From PGYR01 sp034670025 (lineage in GTDB: Bacteria > Bacteroidota > Ignavibacteria > Kapaibacteriales > UBA2268): 64,000 nucleotides of DNA. This document shows positions 16,879 through 25,927 of the stretch, piece after piece. The notes beneath the pieces were generated by a model. The model did not search any database and was not told the DNA's origin. It saw only the letters and a program-made list of their open reading frames with translations. The position numbers and the translations under genes are program-made. Every line of letters begins with the position of its first letter. The stretch's first letter is position 1. The DNA lies in contig JAXMOE010000001.1 of NCBI GenBank assembly GCA_034670025.1, forward strand, positions 186,001 through 250,000. Reading direction: 5' to 3'.

Positions 16879-18721
16879 ACATTTGTTCTCTTCGCTTTAT
16901 TAAGTCATGATAAGTATTAAATATCTTATCATTTTCAGGGTTTTCTTCTACTGCTTGTAACATCTCTTTTATTTCGTCTTCTAAGTTGTCCAATACAATT
17001 TTTCTTATAGCTTCAGCTATCAGTACTTCCATTTTTGTTGGGTCAATATGCCTAAAGTTTTCCCATTGTTCCGATGGTTTGAACTCATCAGATAGCATTA
17101 TAATAGATGTAAGAATGTCATTTAGCTCTTCATCTGCTTCTTCAGAATGGATTATTTGTTGAATTAATCCTTCTGAATTATCGAAATCAAGCATCTCCAA
17201 ATGGTCATATATTTTCTTACCAACGTCCGTTTGAAAAAACTCAGATGACAATTGCAGCTTTTCCATTTGAGATTTTATGTCTTTGGATTCTAGAAGATAA
17301 GAAAATATTTTGATTTCTGCATCAGTTATTTCTTTTTTTAAGTTAACTAATATTGCTTCTGGTTGCCAGTCAATCTTATTTTCAACTAACTTTAAGTTAT
17401 TTCCATCATTCCTGACTGTTGACTTATTCTTCTGCTGATAAAGTAAATTTCTTTCACTTTCACTCAGGTCAAGTAAGTTAGATAATTGTTTCAGGTGATG
17501 GTCATGGACAAAAACATTTTTGATTTTATTGATTGACGCAATCATTTTCTCCAAAAAGTCCGATAACATTTGAGGATTTTTTTTGTTCCAATCCTTTTTG
17601 AATATTTTTACTCTAAATTCCACAAAGCTTATGGATTTTCGAATTAACAATTCGTATTCTTTTTTTCCTTTAGTTCTGACTATTGTGTCAGGATCTTCAC
17701 CTTCGGGCAGCTCAACAATTTGTACGTCTATTTCATTTTCTATACATATATCTATTGATTTATCAGCGGCATTGAGTCCAGCTCTATCTGAATCAAAGTT
17801 CAAATAGACTGTCTTTATATATCTTTTTAGCCGATTGCAATGTTTGTCAGTCAGTGCAGTTCCACTAACTGCCACAACATTTGTTATTCCGGCCTGGCTA
17901 AGCGAAACAACATCAGCATAACCCTCAACCAAAATTGCTTCCTCTTGATTTCTTATTTGATCTATCCCTTCATGAAAACCATAAAGAACATCACTTTTAT
18001 CATAGACCATAGATTGGGGAGAGTTGATATACTTAGCAGCTTTTGGGCTATTAGTCAAATCCCGACCACCAAATCCTATAACTTTACCCAGGTGGTCTTT
18101 TATTGGAAATATTGCCCTTCCTTTAAATCTGTCATACAATGTATTTGATTTGCTTTTACCAATTACACCAGATTCAATCATTAAATTTTCGGTGTAACCT
18201 TTCTTTTTCAGATAGTTTACTGTTCCTTCCCAACTGTCAGGTGCATAGCAAAGTTCAAACTTCTTTTGAATTTCAACTGTAAATCCACGCTTCAAGTAAT
18301 AATTAATAGCAGTGTGATTTTCATCTAACCGCATTGAGTTAATGTAAAAGTTCTTTACATCTTCGTGTAAGTCTAATATCTGTTTACGCTTTGAACTTTT
18401 CTGTGGGGATACGCCCGATTGTGCATTCCCTGCTTTTATTTCGATGTTCAGTTTGTTTGCTAACTCAACTATGGCTTCGTGGAAAGTAATTCTGCGGTAT
18501 TCCATGAGGAAAGTGAAAAGGTCACCTCCTTTACCAGATGAGAAATCTTTGAATATTTGTTTGTCGGGAGATACTATGAAGGATGCAGTTTTTTCATTAG
18601 TAAAGGGGCTAAGTCCAACGTAGTTTTTACCACGCTTTTTCAAATTGACATACTCACTGACTACTTCTACAATGTCAGCATCGTTTTTAATTTGTTGTAC
18701 TATGTCATCTGAAATATACAT
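16859..18721 (-). CDS. dnaG: DNA primase
   Basis: DnaG makes RNA primers at the replication fork. The 620-residue protein has the N-terminal zinc-finger-like domain, the RNA polymerase core with the YLKRGF block, and a Toprim domain (AILVEGYADVVSL, VSGTALT, NFDSDRAG), plus a C-terminal helicase-interaction region. In the N-terminal domain the four usual zinc ligands are replaced: the CPFH and CFGC positions read S38-PF-T41 and D59-FS-S62. To my knowledge Bacteroidota primases share this loss, so it supports the lineage. The ATG overlaps the folK stop by one base (TAATG). Confidence 0.95.
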   Translation of the reverse strand: MYISDDIVQQIKNDADIVEVVSEYVNLKKRGKNYVGLSPFTNEKTASFIVSPDKQIFKDFSSGKGGDLFTFLMEYRRITFHEAIVELANKLNIEIKAGNAQSGVSPQKSSKRKQILDLHEDVKNFYINSMRLDENHTAINYYLKRGFTVEIQKKFELCYAPDSWEGTVNYLKKKGYTENLMIESGVIGKSKSNTLYDRFKGRAIFPIKDHLGKVIGFGGRDLTNSPKAAKYINSPQSMVYDKSDVLYGFHEGIDQIRNQEEAILVEGYADVVSLSQAGITNVVAVSGTALTDKHCNRLKRYIKTVYLNFDSDRAGLNAADKSIDICIENEIDVQIVELPEGEDPDTIVRTKGKKEYELLIRKSISFVEFRVKIFKKDWNKKNPQMLSDFLEKMIASINKIKNVFVHDHHLKQLSNLLDLSESERNLLYQQKNKSTVRNDGNNLKLVENKIDWQPEAILVNLKKEITDAEIKIFSYLLESKDIKSQMEKLQLSSEFFQTDVGKKIYDHLEMLDFDNSEGLIQQIIHSEEADEELNDILTSIIMLSDEFKPSEQWENFRHIDPTKMEVLIAEAIRKIVLDNLEDEIKEMLQAVEENPENDKIFNTYHDLIKRREQMYEDSKD

Positions 18722-19239
18722 TAACTATCTATTTTCTTTATTCCACTTGCATCGTTGCAAATATTAGCTAAGTCAGAAATATTCATTTTACTATAAATAG
18801 GTACTAATTCTCCTACTATTTCAGCGGAAGGAATTAACACAAAATTTCGTTTCTTATATTCTTTGTGAGGAATTGTTAATTCTTCGGTGTTTATTTCCAA
18901 ATTACCAAAGAGAATAATATCTATATCTAACTCTCGTTCATGCCATCTTTGTCTTGGCTTCCTACCGAAAATCACTTCAATTTCCTTACATTGAACTAAT
19001 AGTTCAGTAGGGGACAATGTTGTCTTCCCAGCTATGCTTACATTAACAAACCAGTCTTGGTCAGTCACTCCATAAGGTTCGGTTGAATAATATGAAGATT
19101 GTTTTTCAACTTCTAATATTTGTTTGTGCTCTAATAATTCTATCGCACTTTTTAGAGTTTGAATTTTATTTCCAATATTTGCACCAAGTGATAATAATAC
19201 AAAATTAGCTTCTGAATTACTATTTATATCTTTAACCAT
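18721..19239 (-). CDS. folK: 2-amino-4-hydroxy-6-hydroxymethyldihydropteridine diphosphokinase
   Basis: FolK transfers a pyrophosphate from ATP to hydroxymethyl-dihydropterin in folate synthesis. The 172-residue protein shows VLLSLGANIGNK at the N-terminus, SSYYSTEPYGVTDQDWFVN, and the signature RWHERELDIDIILFG, with the Mg-binding Asp pair, followed by IPHKEYKKRNFVLIP. It lies 20 bases downstream of folB, which supplies its substrate, and overlaps dnaG by one base. Confidence 0.95.
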   Translation of the reverse strand: MVKDINSNSEANFVLLSLGANIGNKIQTLKSAIELLEHKQILEVEKQSSYYSTEPYGVTDQDWFVNVSIAGKTTLSPTELLVQCKEIEVIFGRKPRQRWHERELDIDIILFGNLEINTEELTIPHKEYKKRNFVLIPSAEIVGELVPIYSKMNISDLANICNDASGIKKIDS

Positions 19240-19259
19240 ACTATTTTAGACGAATCTAA

Positions 19260-19658
19260 TTATTCGGTTTCAGTTTCTTTGTCAGTTCTGCTCATGCTTT
19301 GCTCTACTTCCACATAATCAATGTATCTTTTCATAGGAGCACTAAGCTTTCTAACTCTAACAGTTGCTTTTTGCAAGAAATCAAACTTTTCCATAACTGA
19401 ATTTAGTATTTCGTTTGCTATTGTTTCAATCAATGAGTAAGAGTCGCCTGTTATAATTTCAGAAATACAGAACATTGCAATTTCATAATTAAGAGCATAG
19501 TTGACATCATCTCTGACTATTGCAGATTTTGCATTGTAATCCAATACCAAATCAACTTCATACTTTCCTCCCAATTTACGTTCTTCTGCCTTTACCCCAT
19601 GATAACCATAGTATTGGGCATTTTTGATTGTTATTCTGCTTAAACTTGTTTTTTTCAT
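19260..19658 (-). CDS. folB: Dihydroneopterin aldolase
   Basis: FolB cleaves dihydroneopterin to hydroxymethyl-dihydropterin and glycolaldehyde. The 132-residue protein shows ITIKNAQYYGYHGVKAEERK near the start, the YALNYEIAM block, SLIETIANEI with the active-site Glu, and KLSAPMKRYIDYVEVE near the end. It is the first gene of the minus-strand series folB-folK-dnaG-ybbR. The 105-base gap to the divergent gene at 19764 should hold its promoter; I see no convincing TAnnTTTG there. Confidence 0.92.
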   Translation of the reverse strand: MKKTSLSRITIKNAQYYGYHGVKAEERKLGGKYEVDLVLDYNAKSAIVRDDVNYALNYEIAMFCISEIITGDSYSLIETIANEILNSVMEKFDFLQKATVRVRKLSAPMKRYIDYVEVEQSMSRTDKETETE

Positions 19659-19763
19659 TTTAATTTTCTCTAAATTTAAAGTGTAATAATGTATAATTTA
19701 ATAAATCATAATGTAAATATCTTATAATTATAATTAATTCTTTCAAAGTGCGTTTATCAATTA

Positions 19764-20156
19764 ATGAATGATATAGATAAAATTAAAAATTTATTTCTTT
19801 TTAAAGAAGTAACTGAAGCGGACAGCCACAACGAACCAGTAGTAACAATTGGGTCTATCGTTTGGGGCATTATGCTTCGTTCAGCTATAATTGTTGTAGT
19901 AACTATGGTGCTAATGTATAATTATGGCAACAATGAGATGTGGTACTTCTCCTTATTTCTGATATGGTTAGTTGCCCTTTATCCTGGCTGGCTCCAATAT
20001 CAAGAATATGATAACAGAATAAAGAAATTCACGGAAGACACCTTGTGTGGTTCTTGCAGACATTTCAATCCAGACAGCCAATTATGTAAATTGTTCGATG
20101 AACACGTTAGTACTAATCATGTCCCTTGTGAGGGGGAAGCATGGGAACCCAAATGA
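19764..20156 (+). CDS. Membrane protein with C-terminal Cys cluster, unknown
   Basis: This 130-residue protein has two hydrophobic helices (about 30-51 and 57-77) and a soluble tail with four cysteines, C95-x2-C98-x9-C108-x13-C122, plus His100, His114 and His119. The LCGSCRHFNPDSQLC piece looks like a zinc ribbon or a small Fe-S site held at the membrane surface. I do not recognise the family. It is a single-gene unit divergent from folB, and its stop is one base from the stop of the convergent GWxTD-family gene. Confidence 0.75.
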   Translation: MNDIDKIKNLFLFKEVTEADSHNEPVVTIGSIVWGIMLRSAIIVVVTMVLMYNYGNNEMWYFSLFLIWLVALYPGWLQYQEYDNRIKKFTEDTLCGSCRHFNPDSQLCKLFDEHVSTNHVPCEGEAWEPK

Positions 20157-20157
20157 T

Positions 20158-21468
20158 TTATAGATTGTTAATTTCAACCAATCTATAATCACCAGCTTTA
20201 ATCAGCTCAAAAACATATTCCTTTTTTATATTGTCATATTGCCATTTGATTAGCGTCTGATTATTTTCAAATGCTTCTTCTACTTTCGCCGGAAATGCTT
20301 TTAATATAAATACTTTCCCTCTATCAGTCAATGCACCATCACTTTCAGAAATAGTTTTGAAGCTGAAAAACGCGTAATCAACTCTTGAGTAATATTGCTG
20401 TATTGCTTCGTTAAATGGAGTGAAAGGAGTTGGGTCTTTACTCTTCCACCAACTTAGAAATTCAGAAGACATATTATCAGATTCAAGTAGAGATATAATT
20501 GTTTTTTCATCTGCTACATACTTTAGCAATTCAATAGCGTAGTCAAGATTGTTCATAGATATTGGTCTGTTGTGCCATCTTATATTAAATGAAAAGGTCT
20601 GAAACGGCTCATTGTTTTTTAGTATTTCTAACTTGTAGATACCTGGTAAAATCTTTTCTTTTGGTAAATTAAAGTCCAAAGCACTGTAGTCTGAATTTCT
20701 AACTAAATTGAATTTAACATCAGAAAACTTGCTTTCGAATTCAATATCGATATCGTTTATTATATTACAAATGCCTTCTACACTATTTTTTTCTTCCCAA
20801 TCTAATGGAGTGTTATCTACTTTTTTTTGTTTCGAAATTTTGAATGTATAATTAGCTTCTTCTATTTCCAATGCAGGTATTATAACTTTACTTCCTTTAG
20901 CGTCAAATGATATAGTGTTGTTCAAAAGAAATGGGTCTAATTTGGTATATACATCTTCTCGGTTTGTATTTAGTAATATGGGGGAGTACAGAATTTCTTT
21001 TTTATTCAAGTCTATTTCTTCAGTAAGAGTATTACTCGAAGAGTTTTGCTTTATATCAAATTCAAAACTAATGCTATATTTACTGTTTGATAGTATTACT
21101 TCCGAGCTCGCTTCCAGAAAAATTGATTTACTTTGCGTATCTTCATAATTATCAAAATATACTGTATCAACTAACTTTATTCTTTCTTTTATTATGCCAT
21201 GGCTGTTCTGAAATTTAACTTGTAAACTGTAAATACCACTATATTTACCAAAATTGTCACCATCAGTAACTTTGGTGAAATTGATTGCTTCAGCAGCTGT
21301 TTTAGCTAATACAACTACCCGTGAAGAATCTTCACTATCAAAGGGTAAGGCTAATACTTCCGAATAAAGCGATTCACCAAAAGAATAATAAGTAGATTTG
21401 TCTAATTGTGCGAAACTACTAATTGTAGATATTATTAATAGTGTAATTATGTATTTAACCATTTTCAC
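20158..21468 (-). CDS. GWxTD-domain protein (Trp of the motif replaced)
   Basis: The 436-residue protein has a signal peptide (residues about 5-20, ending SSFAQ), a long beta-rich region, and a C-terminal domain matching the GWxTD family: FLSWWKSKDPTPFTPFNEAIQQYY, then SDGALTDRGKVFI at about 376-388, and a final ELIKAGDYRLVEIN. In this copy the name-giving Gly-Trp-x-Thr-Asp reads Gly-Ala-Leu-Thr-Asp (378-382). The family is secreted or periplasmic with no settled function. It overlaps ruvX by 14 bases, so it is the third gene of mtnN-ruvX-GWxTD. Confidence 0.75.
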   Translation of the reverse strand: MKMVKYIITLLIISTISSFAQLDKSTYYSFGESLYSEVLALPFDSEDSSRVVVLAKTAAEAINFTKVTDGDNFGKYSGIYSLQVKFQNSHGIIKERIKLVDTVYFDNYEDTQSKSIFLEASSEVILSNSKYSISFEFDIKQNSSSNTLTEEIDLNKKEILYSPILLNTNREDVYTKLDPFLLNNTISFDAKGSKVIIPALEIEEANYTFKISKQKKVDNTPLDWEEKNSVEGICNIINDIDIEFESKFSDVKFNLVRNSDYSALDFNLPKEKILPGIYKLEILKNNEPFQTFSFNIRWHNRPISMNNLDYAIELLKYVADEKTIISLLESDNMSSEFLSWWKSKDPTPFTPFNEAIQQYYSRVDYAFFSFKTISESDGALTDRGKVFILKAFPAKVEEAFENNQTLIKWQYDNIKKEYVFELIKAGDYRLVEINNL

Positions 21469-21895
21469 GTAAAAAATTTTTTAATATTACTGCTGCTGCT
21501 GTCATGTCCAAATTGCCTTTTTTTCTTCTGTCTTTTTTCTTTTTACCAGTCGCTAACATAACTTGCATTGCCTCTTTACTAGAGAAGTTTTCGTCGTATA
21601 ATACAACTTCTAATTTCGTAGATACGAGTAAATCATCTCTGAAGTTATCTATTGCGACTAATACTTCGCTACTTTTACCGTTGTAGTCAATTGGCTGACC
21701 AACAACTATTAGGCCTACATTCTGCTTTTTCAACTCTTCATTAATCTGATCGTACAAATCATCATCAGTTGCGTCGAATACTCTTACTGGTCTGACAGTT
21801 ATGTGAAGTTCATCAGAAACAGCAAACCCAATTCTTTTCAACCCATAGTCAAAGCAAGCTATTCGTTTATATTTGTATTTTTGTAAATCTATCAT
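21455..21895 (-). CDS. ruvX: YqgF/RuvX-type Holliday junction resolvase-like nuclease
   Basis: The protein has 146 residues with an RNase H-like fold. The N-terminal RIACFDYGLKRIGFAVSDE supplies the first acidic residue. LIVVGQPIDYNGKSSE follows in the middle, then LYDENFSSKEAM and a C-terminal KKGNLDMTAAAVILKNFL with the last Asp. These are the YqgF motifs; the family resolves Holliday junctions and in E. coli processes pre-16S rRNA. Overlaps of four bases (ATGA) with mtnN and 14 bases with the next gene suggest translational coupling. Confidence 0.92.
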   Translation of the reverse strand: MIDLQKYKYKRIACFDYGLKRIGFAVSDELHITVRPVRVFDATDDDLYDQINEELKKQNVGLIVVGQPIDYNGKSSEVLVAIDNFRDDLLVSTKLEVVLYDENFSSKEAMQVMLATGKKKKDRRKKGNLDMTAAAVILKNFLRENG

Positions 21896-22614
21896 TTTGT
21901 GAGCCGGTTAGTCAAGTAATTTTTTATAATTCCCAATGAATAGACAGTAGCAGTAGATTTGATAAATTCTTGAAAATCAATATGTGCGTCTGAATCAGAT
22001 TCATCTGATATAATTCTTACGATTCCGAATGGGATTTCGTGCTCGTAGCAAACTTGAGCTACGGCTGCACCTTCCATTTCTACGCATAGTATATCGTCTA
22101 TTTTGGCAATATTGATTGCATCTTGTACTTCATTAATGAATTTATCCCCAGTTCCAATGTTGCCTATTTGGCTCTTTGGTATATTTTGGAGATTATTATC
22201 ATTAATAAATGATTCTGTTGCTTTGTACAGATTATTTCTGATTGATTCATCAGATTGGAAATATGATTTGTTTAACAAGGGTATTTCATATTTCTCAAAG
22301 AGTGGGCTGCCGTCCATATCGTGTTGGTACAGTTTATCACCTATTACAATATCACCAATTTTTATATTGCTATTAATTGAACCAGCGACCCCAGTGAATA
22401 TAACTTCTTCTACATTGAATTTGTCAATTAGTGTTGTTACAGTTGACGATGACGCTACTTTACCCCAACGGGAAAAAACTAAGACTATTTCATTACCAAA
22501 TAGCTTACCAAATATATAATCACGTTGTCCAATATTGGTTACTTTTGCAACCTCAATATAGGTTAATAATGAGGTCACCTCTTCTTCCATCGCACTTATT
22601 ATTCCTATTGCCAT
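21892..22614 (-). CDS. mtnN: 5'-methylthioadenosine/S-adenosylhomocysteine nucleosidase
   Basis: MtnN splits methylthioadenosine and S-adenosylhomocysteine to adenine and the thio-ribose product. The 240-residue protein begins AIGIISAMEEEVTSLL with the general-acid Glu. It continues VFSRWGKVASSSTVTTLI and FTGVAGSINSNIKIGDIVIG, and has the catalytic VEMEGAAVAQV and ISDESDSDAHIDF segment. It heads a three-gene minus-strand unit. Its start is about 40 bases from the first of the TTAAC repeats in the shared upstream region. Confidence 0.95.
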   Translation of the reverse strand: MAIGIISAMEEEVTSLLTYIEVAKVTNIGQRDYIFGKLFGNEIVLVFSRWGKVASSSTVTTLIDKFNVEEVIFTGVAGSINSNIKIGDIVIGDKLYQHDMDGSPLFEKYEIPLLNKSYFQSDESIRNNLYKATESFINDNNLQNIPKSQIGNIGTGDKFINEVQDAINIAKIDDILCVEMEGAAVAQVCYEHEIPFGIVRIISDESDSDAHIDFQEFIKSTATVYSLGIIKNYLTNRLTK

Positions 22615-22654
22615 CTTGTAATCTTTACTTTCCTTTTATCGATTATGGTGTTTT

Positions 22655-22753
22655 TTAACAATTCCTTAACTCTAAACAAACTTTGTCTTAACGAATGCTA
22701 AAAACAGTTGCGTAATTAACAAAAGCTTAACACAATACTTAATCTTTCTTAAA
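22655..22753. promoter_or_regulatory. Cluster of TTAAC-type direct repeats, Pho-box-like
   Basis: TTAAC or a one-base variant occurs at 22655, 22666, 22688, 22716, 22727, 22739 (TTAAT) and 22749 (TTAAA). The steps are 11, 22, 28, 11, 12 and 10 bases, so most copies face the same side of the helix, and several are CTTAAC. Known PhoB/PhoP boxes in Bacillus (TTAACA-like) and cyanobacteria (CTTAAC-like) have this unit and spacing. It lies 40 bases upstream of mtnN and about 250 bases upstream of the TonB receptor. The assignment is a hypothesis. Confidence 0.4.
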
Positions 22754-22996
22754 TCTAAAGTGTCAAATTCGAATAATTCAAATGAAGACAATTCAATTAA
22801 TTCCGTGAAGCTTTAGAAAGGTTGAATATTCTTTTTTTGATTGAAAACGAAATGTTAGTTGGCTAAGTAGAAAATCAGTCAGTTTGAATTTGGAGCTTCA
22901 CATGCATTGCAAGACCGACATAACACTTAGCCATCTACTTTTTAAATAGGATACAAGTTAATAATTAAATTTTTCAAGTCAAAAAGTAATAATATA
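22754..22996 (+). other. Long leader region of the TonB receptor gene with a 9-base inverted repeat
   Basis: This is the rest of the 382-base stretch (22615-22996) without a gene. TGGCTAAGT at 22860-22868 pairs perfectly with ACTTAGCCA at 22925-22933, closing a 56-base loop that itself contains short complementary words. I see no open frame of interest, tRNA or recognised riboswitch, and no clear TAnnTTTG promoter. It could be a structured 5' untranslated region. Confidence 0.4.
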
Positions 22997-25885
22997 ATGT
23001 GGAGCTATAAAGTGAAAAACTTGACTAAAACAACTCTTATAATAATGCTACTGATACTTACATCAGTTAGTCTCTTTTCAAAAAATGGTACACTTTCAGG
23101 AACTGTAATCGATGGTGATTATGGTGACCCTATGATAGGAGCAACGGTCCAATTAGTCGGTACCAAACAAGGTGCCATGACTAAAGTCGATGGTACTTAT
23201 CTAATAAAAAATGTAAAACCCGGAACTTATACAGTTTCTTATTCCTACATTGGTTACGCAAAAAAACTAGTAAAAGATGTAGTTATCAAAGAAGATGAGA
23301 AAACTACACTTGATATTACTTTAAGTTCTGAATCAGTAATGAGTGAAGATGTAGTAGTTACTGCAAAAGCTGTAAAGGAAACTGGTGTGGCTCTTTTAAA
23401 AGATAGACAGAAATCTCAATCTTTTTCAGATGCAATTGGCTCAAAAGAAATTTCTAGAGGTGGTGCTAGTGATGCTGCCGCTGCGATGAATAATGTAACT
23501 GGTGCATCGGTAGTAGGTGGTAAGCACGTGTTTATTCGTGGTTTGGGTGACAGGTATTCAAACACACAACTTAATGGAACGGCAATGCCAAGTGCGGATC
23601 CAGATAAAAAATCAGTTCACTTGGATTTATTCCCAGCTAGTATGATTGAAAACATTGTAACTATAAAGACTGCAACACCAGACAAACCAGGTGACTTTAC
23701 TGGTGGAACTGTAGATATAAAAACAAAATCATTCCCAGAAGAATTCAAAGCAGGTATTTCTTTATCTAGTTCTGCTAATACAGTAGTTACAGGGCAACAA
23801 GTTCTTACATATAGTGGTTCCAATACAGATTGGTTAGGTTTTGACAATGGGAAAAGAGATTTACCTTCTAATATAAAAAATGCTGGTGAGGTGCCTAACC
23901 CTAAGGACACAAGAAACAAAAGAAATGATGAAAGTATTCAGAAAGCTCAGCAATTAGATGAACTTTCGAAGTCATTTAGCAATGAAATGTCACCTTCGCA
24001 AACAACTGCACCTTTAAATGGTAGTATGTCAATGAATGTTGGAGATCAGTTTCAGCTATTTGGCAACTCTTTAGGTTATTTAGCAAGTCTAAGCTATGGT
24101 ACTAACTTTAGTAACTATGATGGTGGTCAATTTGCCATATATGAATTAACTTCAGGTGATGCAAATGAGCTTAGGTCAAACAAAATAATTAATGATACAA
24201 AAAGTACTCAAGAAGTAAATTGGGGTGCTTTAGCTAATGTAGGTTATGATTTAACTGAATCTGATAGGATATTATTTAATTTATTCTACAATCAATCGGG
24301 ACAATCTATAGCTCAAGGAATTTCTTATTATGATGAACAATACCCTGAAACGGACCAAATCAGATCAAGCACTCTAAGGTATATTGAAAGAAATGTTCAA
24401 TCTTATCAATTGTCTGGTGAACACAATATAAAGTCATTGTCGAACGCAAAAATTGATTGGAATATTTCAACTGCAAATACTTACCAAGATGAACCAGATA
24501 TGAGATTTTTCACTTATGAGATTAATGATATTGTGGAAAATGAAGGTTCGTTAGACACTAATTGGAGAATAGACGAAAATCATTATATAAATCCAGCGAG
24601 ATTTTATCGTGATTTGACGGAAGAGTCAAATAATGCAAAATTTGACTTTGAGTTACCTCTAACTGAGTCTGTTGGCTCACTTTTCAAATTTAAAACGGGT
24701 TTTGCTTACCAGTTGAAAAATCGTTCGTTCCAACAAGATCGTTACATGTTTTTAGTAGATCAGATTAATGGACAAAGTATTTTTGATGGTGATGTGAACC
24801 AATACTTTGGTGATAATGTTGGATTAGTCGAAGATTCTACAGCATTTTTCAATACTTACGGACTTCATTTAGACAATAGAGTAGTTGACAAAGATGCTTA
24901 CGGCGGAGAACAAGAACTTACCGCTTTCTATGGTATGATTGATGCAGAAATAGTTGATGGTATTAGAATAGTTGGTGGTGCTCGTATGGAAACAACTGAT
25001 ATGTCAGTGACTAGTCGTGATACTACGCTACCTATTGCAGGTATTTTAGAGAACGATTTCCTACCTTCAGCTAATATGATAATTAGCTTATCTGAAAACC
25101 AAAATTTAAGATTTGCTTATGGTAAAACATTGGCAAGACCTACATTTAGAGAATTAGCTGATTTTGATTTCTTCGAGTTTGTTGGTGGTTTTACATTCAT
25201 TGGAAATCCCAATTTGCAAAGATCATTGATCGATAACTTTGATGTTCGATGGGAATGGTTTTTAAACCCTGGTGAAATTGTATCTGTAAGTGGTTTCTAC
25301 AAAGACTTTACTAATCCAATAGAGCGAGTTATCGTCAATGCTAATGGTAATGTTCAGATGCAGAATGTTGAAAGAGCTCAATTATTCGGACTAGAGTTTG
25401 AAGTAAGAAAGAATTTAGGATTTATCCCTATTCTACAGAACTTCCAGTTTGGTGCTAACTTAACATTAGTTGAATCACAAGTTGATATGTCCGATCAAGA
25501 ATTCGAATTAGTACAAGCATTTAATCCAGATGCAAGTAGAACAAGACAATTACAAGGTCAATCACCTTATGTACTAAATTTAGATTTAGCCTACATAAAT
25601 TATGAATTAGGTCTTGATGCTGGATTGCACTATAACGTTTTTGGTGAAAGGTTATCTGATGTGAGCTTAGGTGGAACACCAGATGTTTTCGAACAACCAA
25701 GAAATATGCTAAACTTTACTTTAAGTAAAGATTTAATTAACGATTTGAGATTGAAATTCTCTGCAAGAAATATCTTAGCAGCAAGGATGGAAAGAACATA
25801 TACCTATAAAGGACAAGAGTACTTTAACACTCAGTATGATTTGGGTACTACTTTCTCATTAGGTGTATCATATTCATTTGACTAA
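22997..25885 (+). CDS. TonB-dependent outer-membrane receptor
   Basis: The product has 962 residues: a signal peptide (about 8-28), a carboxypeptidase-regulatory-like beta-sandwich (about 30-115: GTLSGTVIDGDYGDPMIGA, then YSYIGYAKK), a plug domain (DVVVTAKAVKETG; GASVVGGKHVFIRGLGDRY; DFTGGTVDIKTKSFP), and a 22-strand barrel with the usual late LRFAYGKTLARPTFREL and a C-terminal aromatic TFSLGVSYSFD. Such receptors import large or scarce solutes with TonB energy. It is followed after 42 bases by a T9SS-secreted protein with a good ribosome binding site, so the pair probably forms an uptake unit. The substrate is unknown; the upstream TTAAC repeats hint at phosphate control. Confidence 0.92.
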   Translation: MWSYKVKNLTKTTLIIMLLILTSVSLFSKNGTLSGTVIDGDYGDPMIGATVQLVGTKQGAMTKVDGTYLIKNVKPGTYTVSYSYIGYAKKLVKDVVIKEDEKTTLDITLSSESVMSEDVVVTAKAVKETGVALLKDRQKSQSFSDAIGSKEISRGGASDAAAAMNNVTGASVVGGKHVFIRGLGDRYSNTQLNGTAMPSADPDKKSVHLDLFPASMIENIVTIKTATPDKPGDFTGGTVDIKTKSFPEEFKAGISLSSSANTVVTGQQVLTYSGSNTDWLGFDNGKRDLPSNIKNAGEVPNPKDTRNKRNDESIQKAQQLDELSKSFSNEMSPSQTTAPLNGSMSMNVGDQFQLFGNSLGYLASLSYGTNFSNYDGGQFAIYELTSGDANELRSNKIINDTKSTQEVNWGALANVGYDLTESDRILFNLFYNQSGQSIAQGISYYDEQYPETDQIRSSTLRYIERNVQSYQLSGEHNIKSLSNAKIDWNISTANTYQDEPDMRFFTYEINDIVENEGSLDTNWRIDENHYINPARFYRDLTEESNNAKFDFELPLTESVGSLFKFKTGFAYQLKNRSFQQDRYMFLVDQINGQSIFDGDVNQYFGDNVGLVEDSTAFFNTYGLHLDNRVVDKDAYGGEQELTAFYGMIDAEIVDGIRIVGGARMETTDMSVTSRDTTLPIAGILENDFLPSANMIISLSENQNLRFAYGKTLARPTFRELADFDFFEFVGGFTFIGNPNLQRSLIDNFDVRWEWFLNPGEIVSVSGFYKDFTNPIERVIVNANGNVQMQNVERAQLFGLEFEVRKNLGFIPILQNFQFGANLTLVESQVDMSDQEFELVQAFNPDASRTRQLQGQSPYVLNLDLAYINYELGLDAGLHYNVFGERLSDVSLGGTPDVFEQPRNMLNFTLSKDLINDLRLKFSARNILAARMERTYTYKGQEYFNTQYDLGTTFSLGVSYSFD

Positions 25886-25927
25886 AATTATTTTTATTTA
25901 AACATTTATTTATTAGGAGTTTCTAAT

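Noticed and set aside
22103..22519. Rightward frame of 138 codons inside mtnN
   Set aside because: Antisense to the conserved nucleosidase gene, with no own motif.
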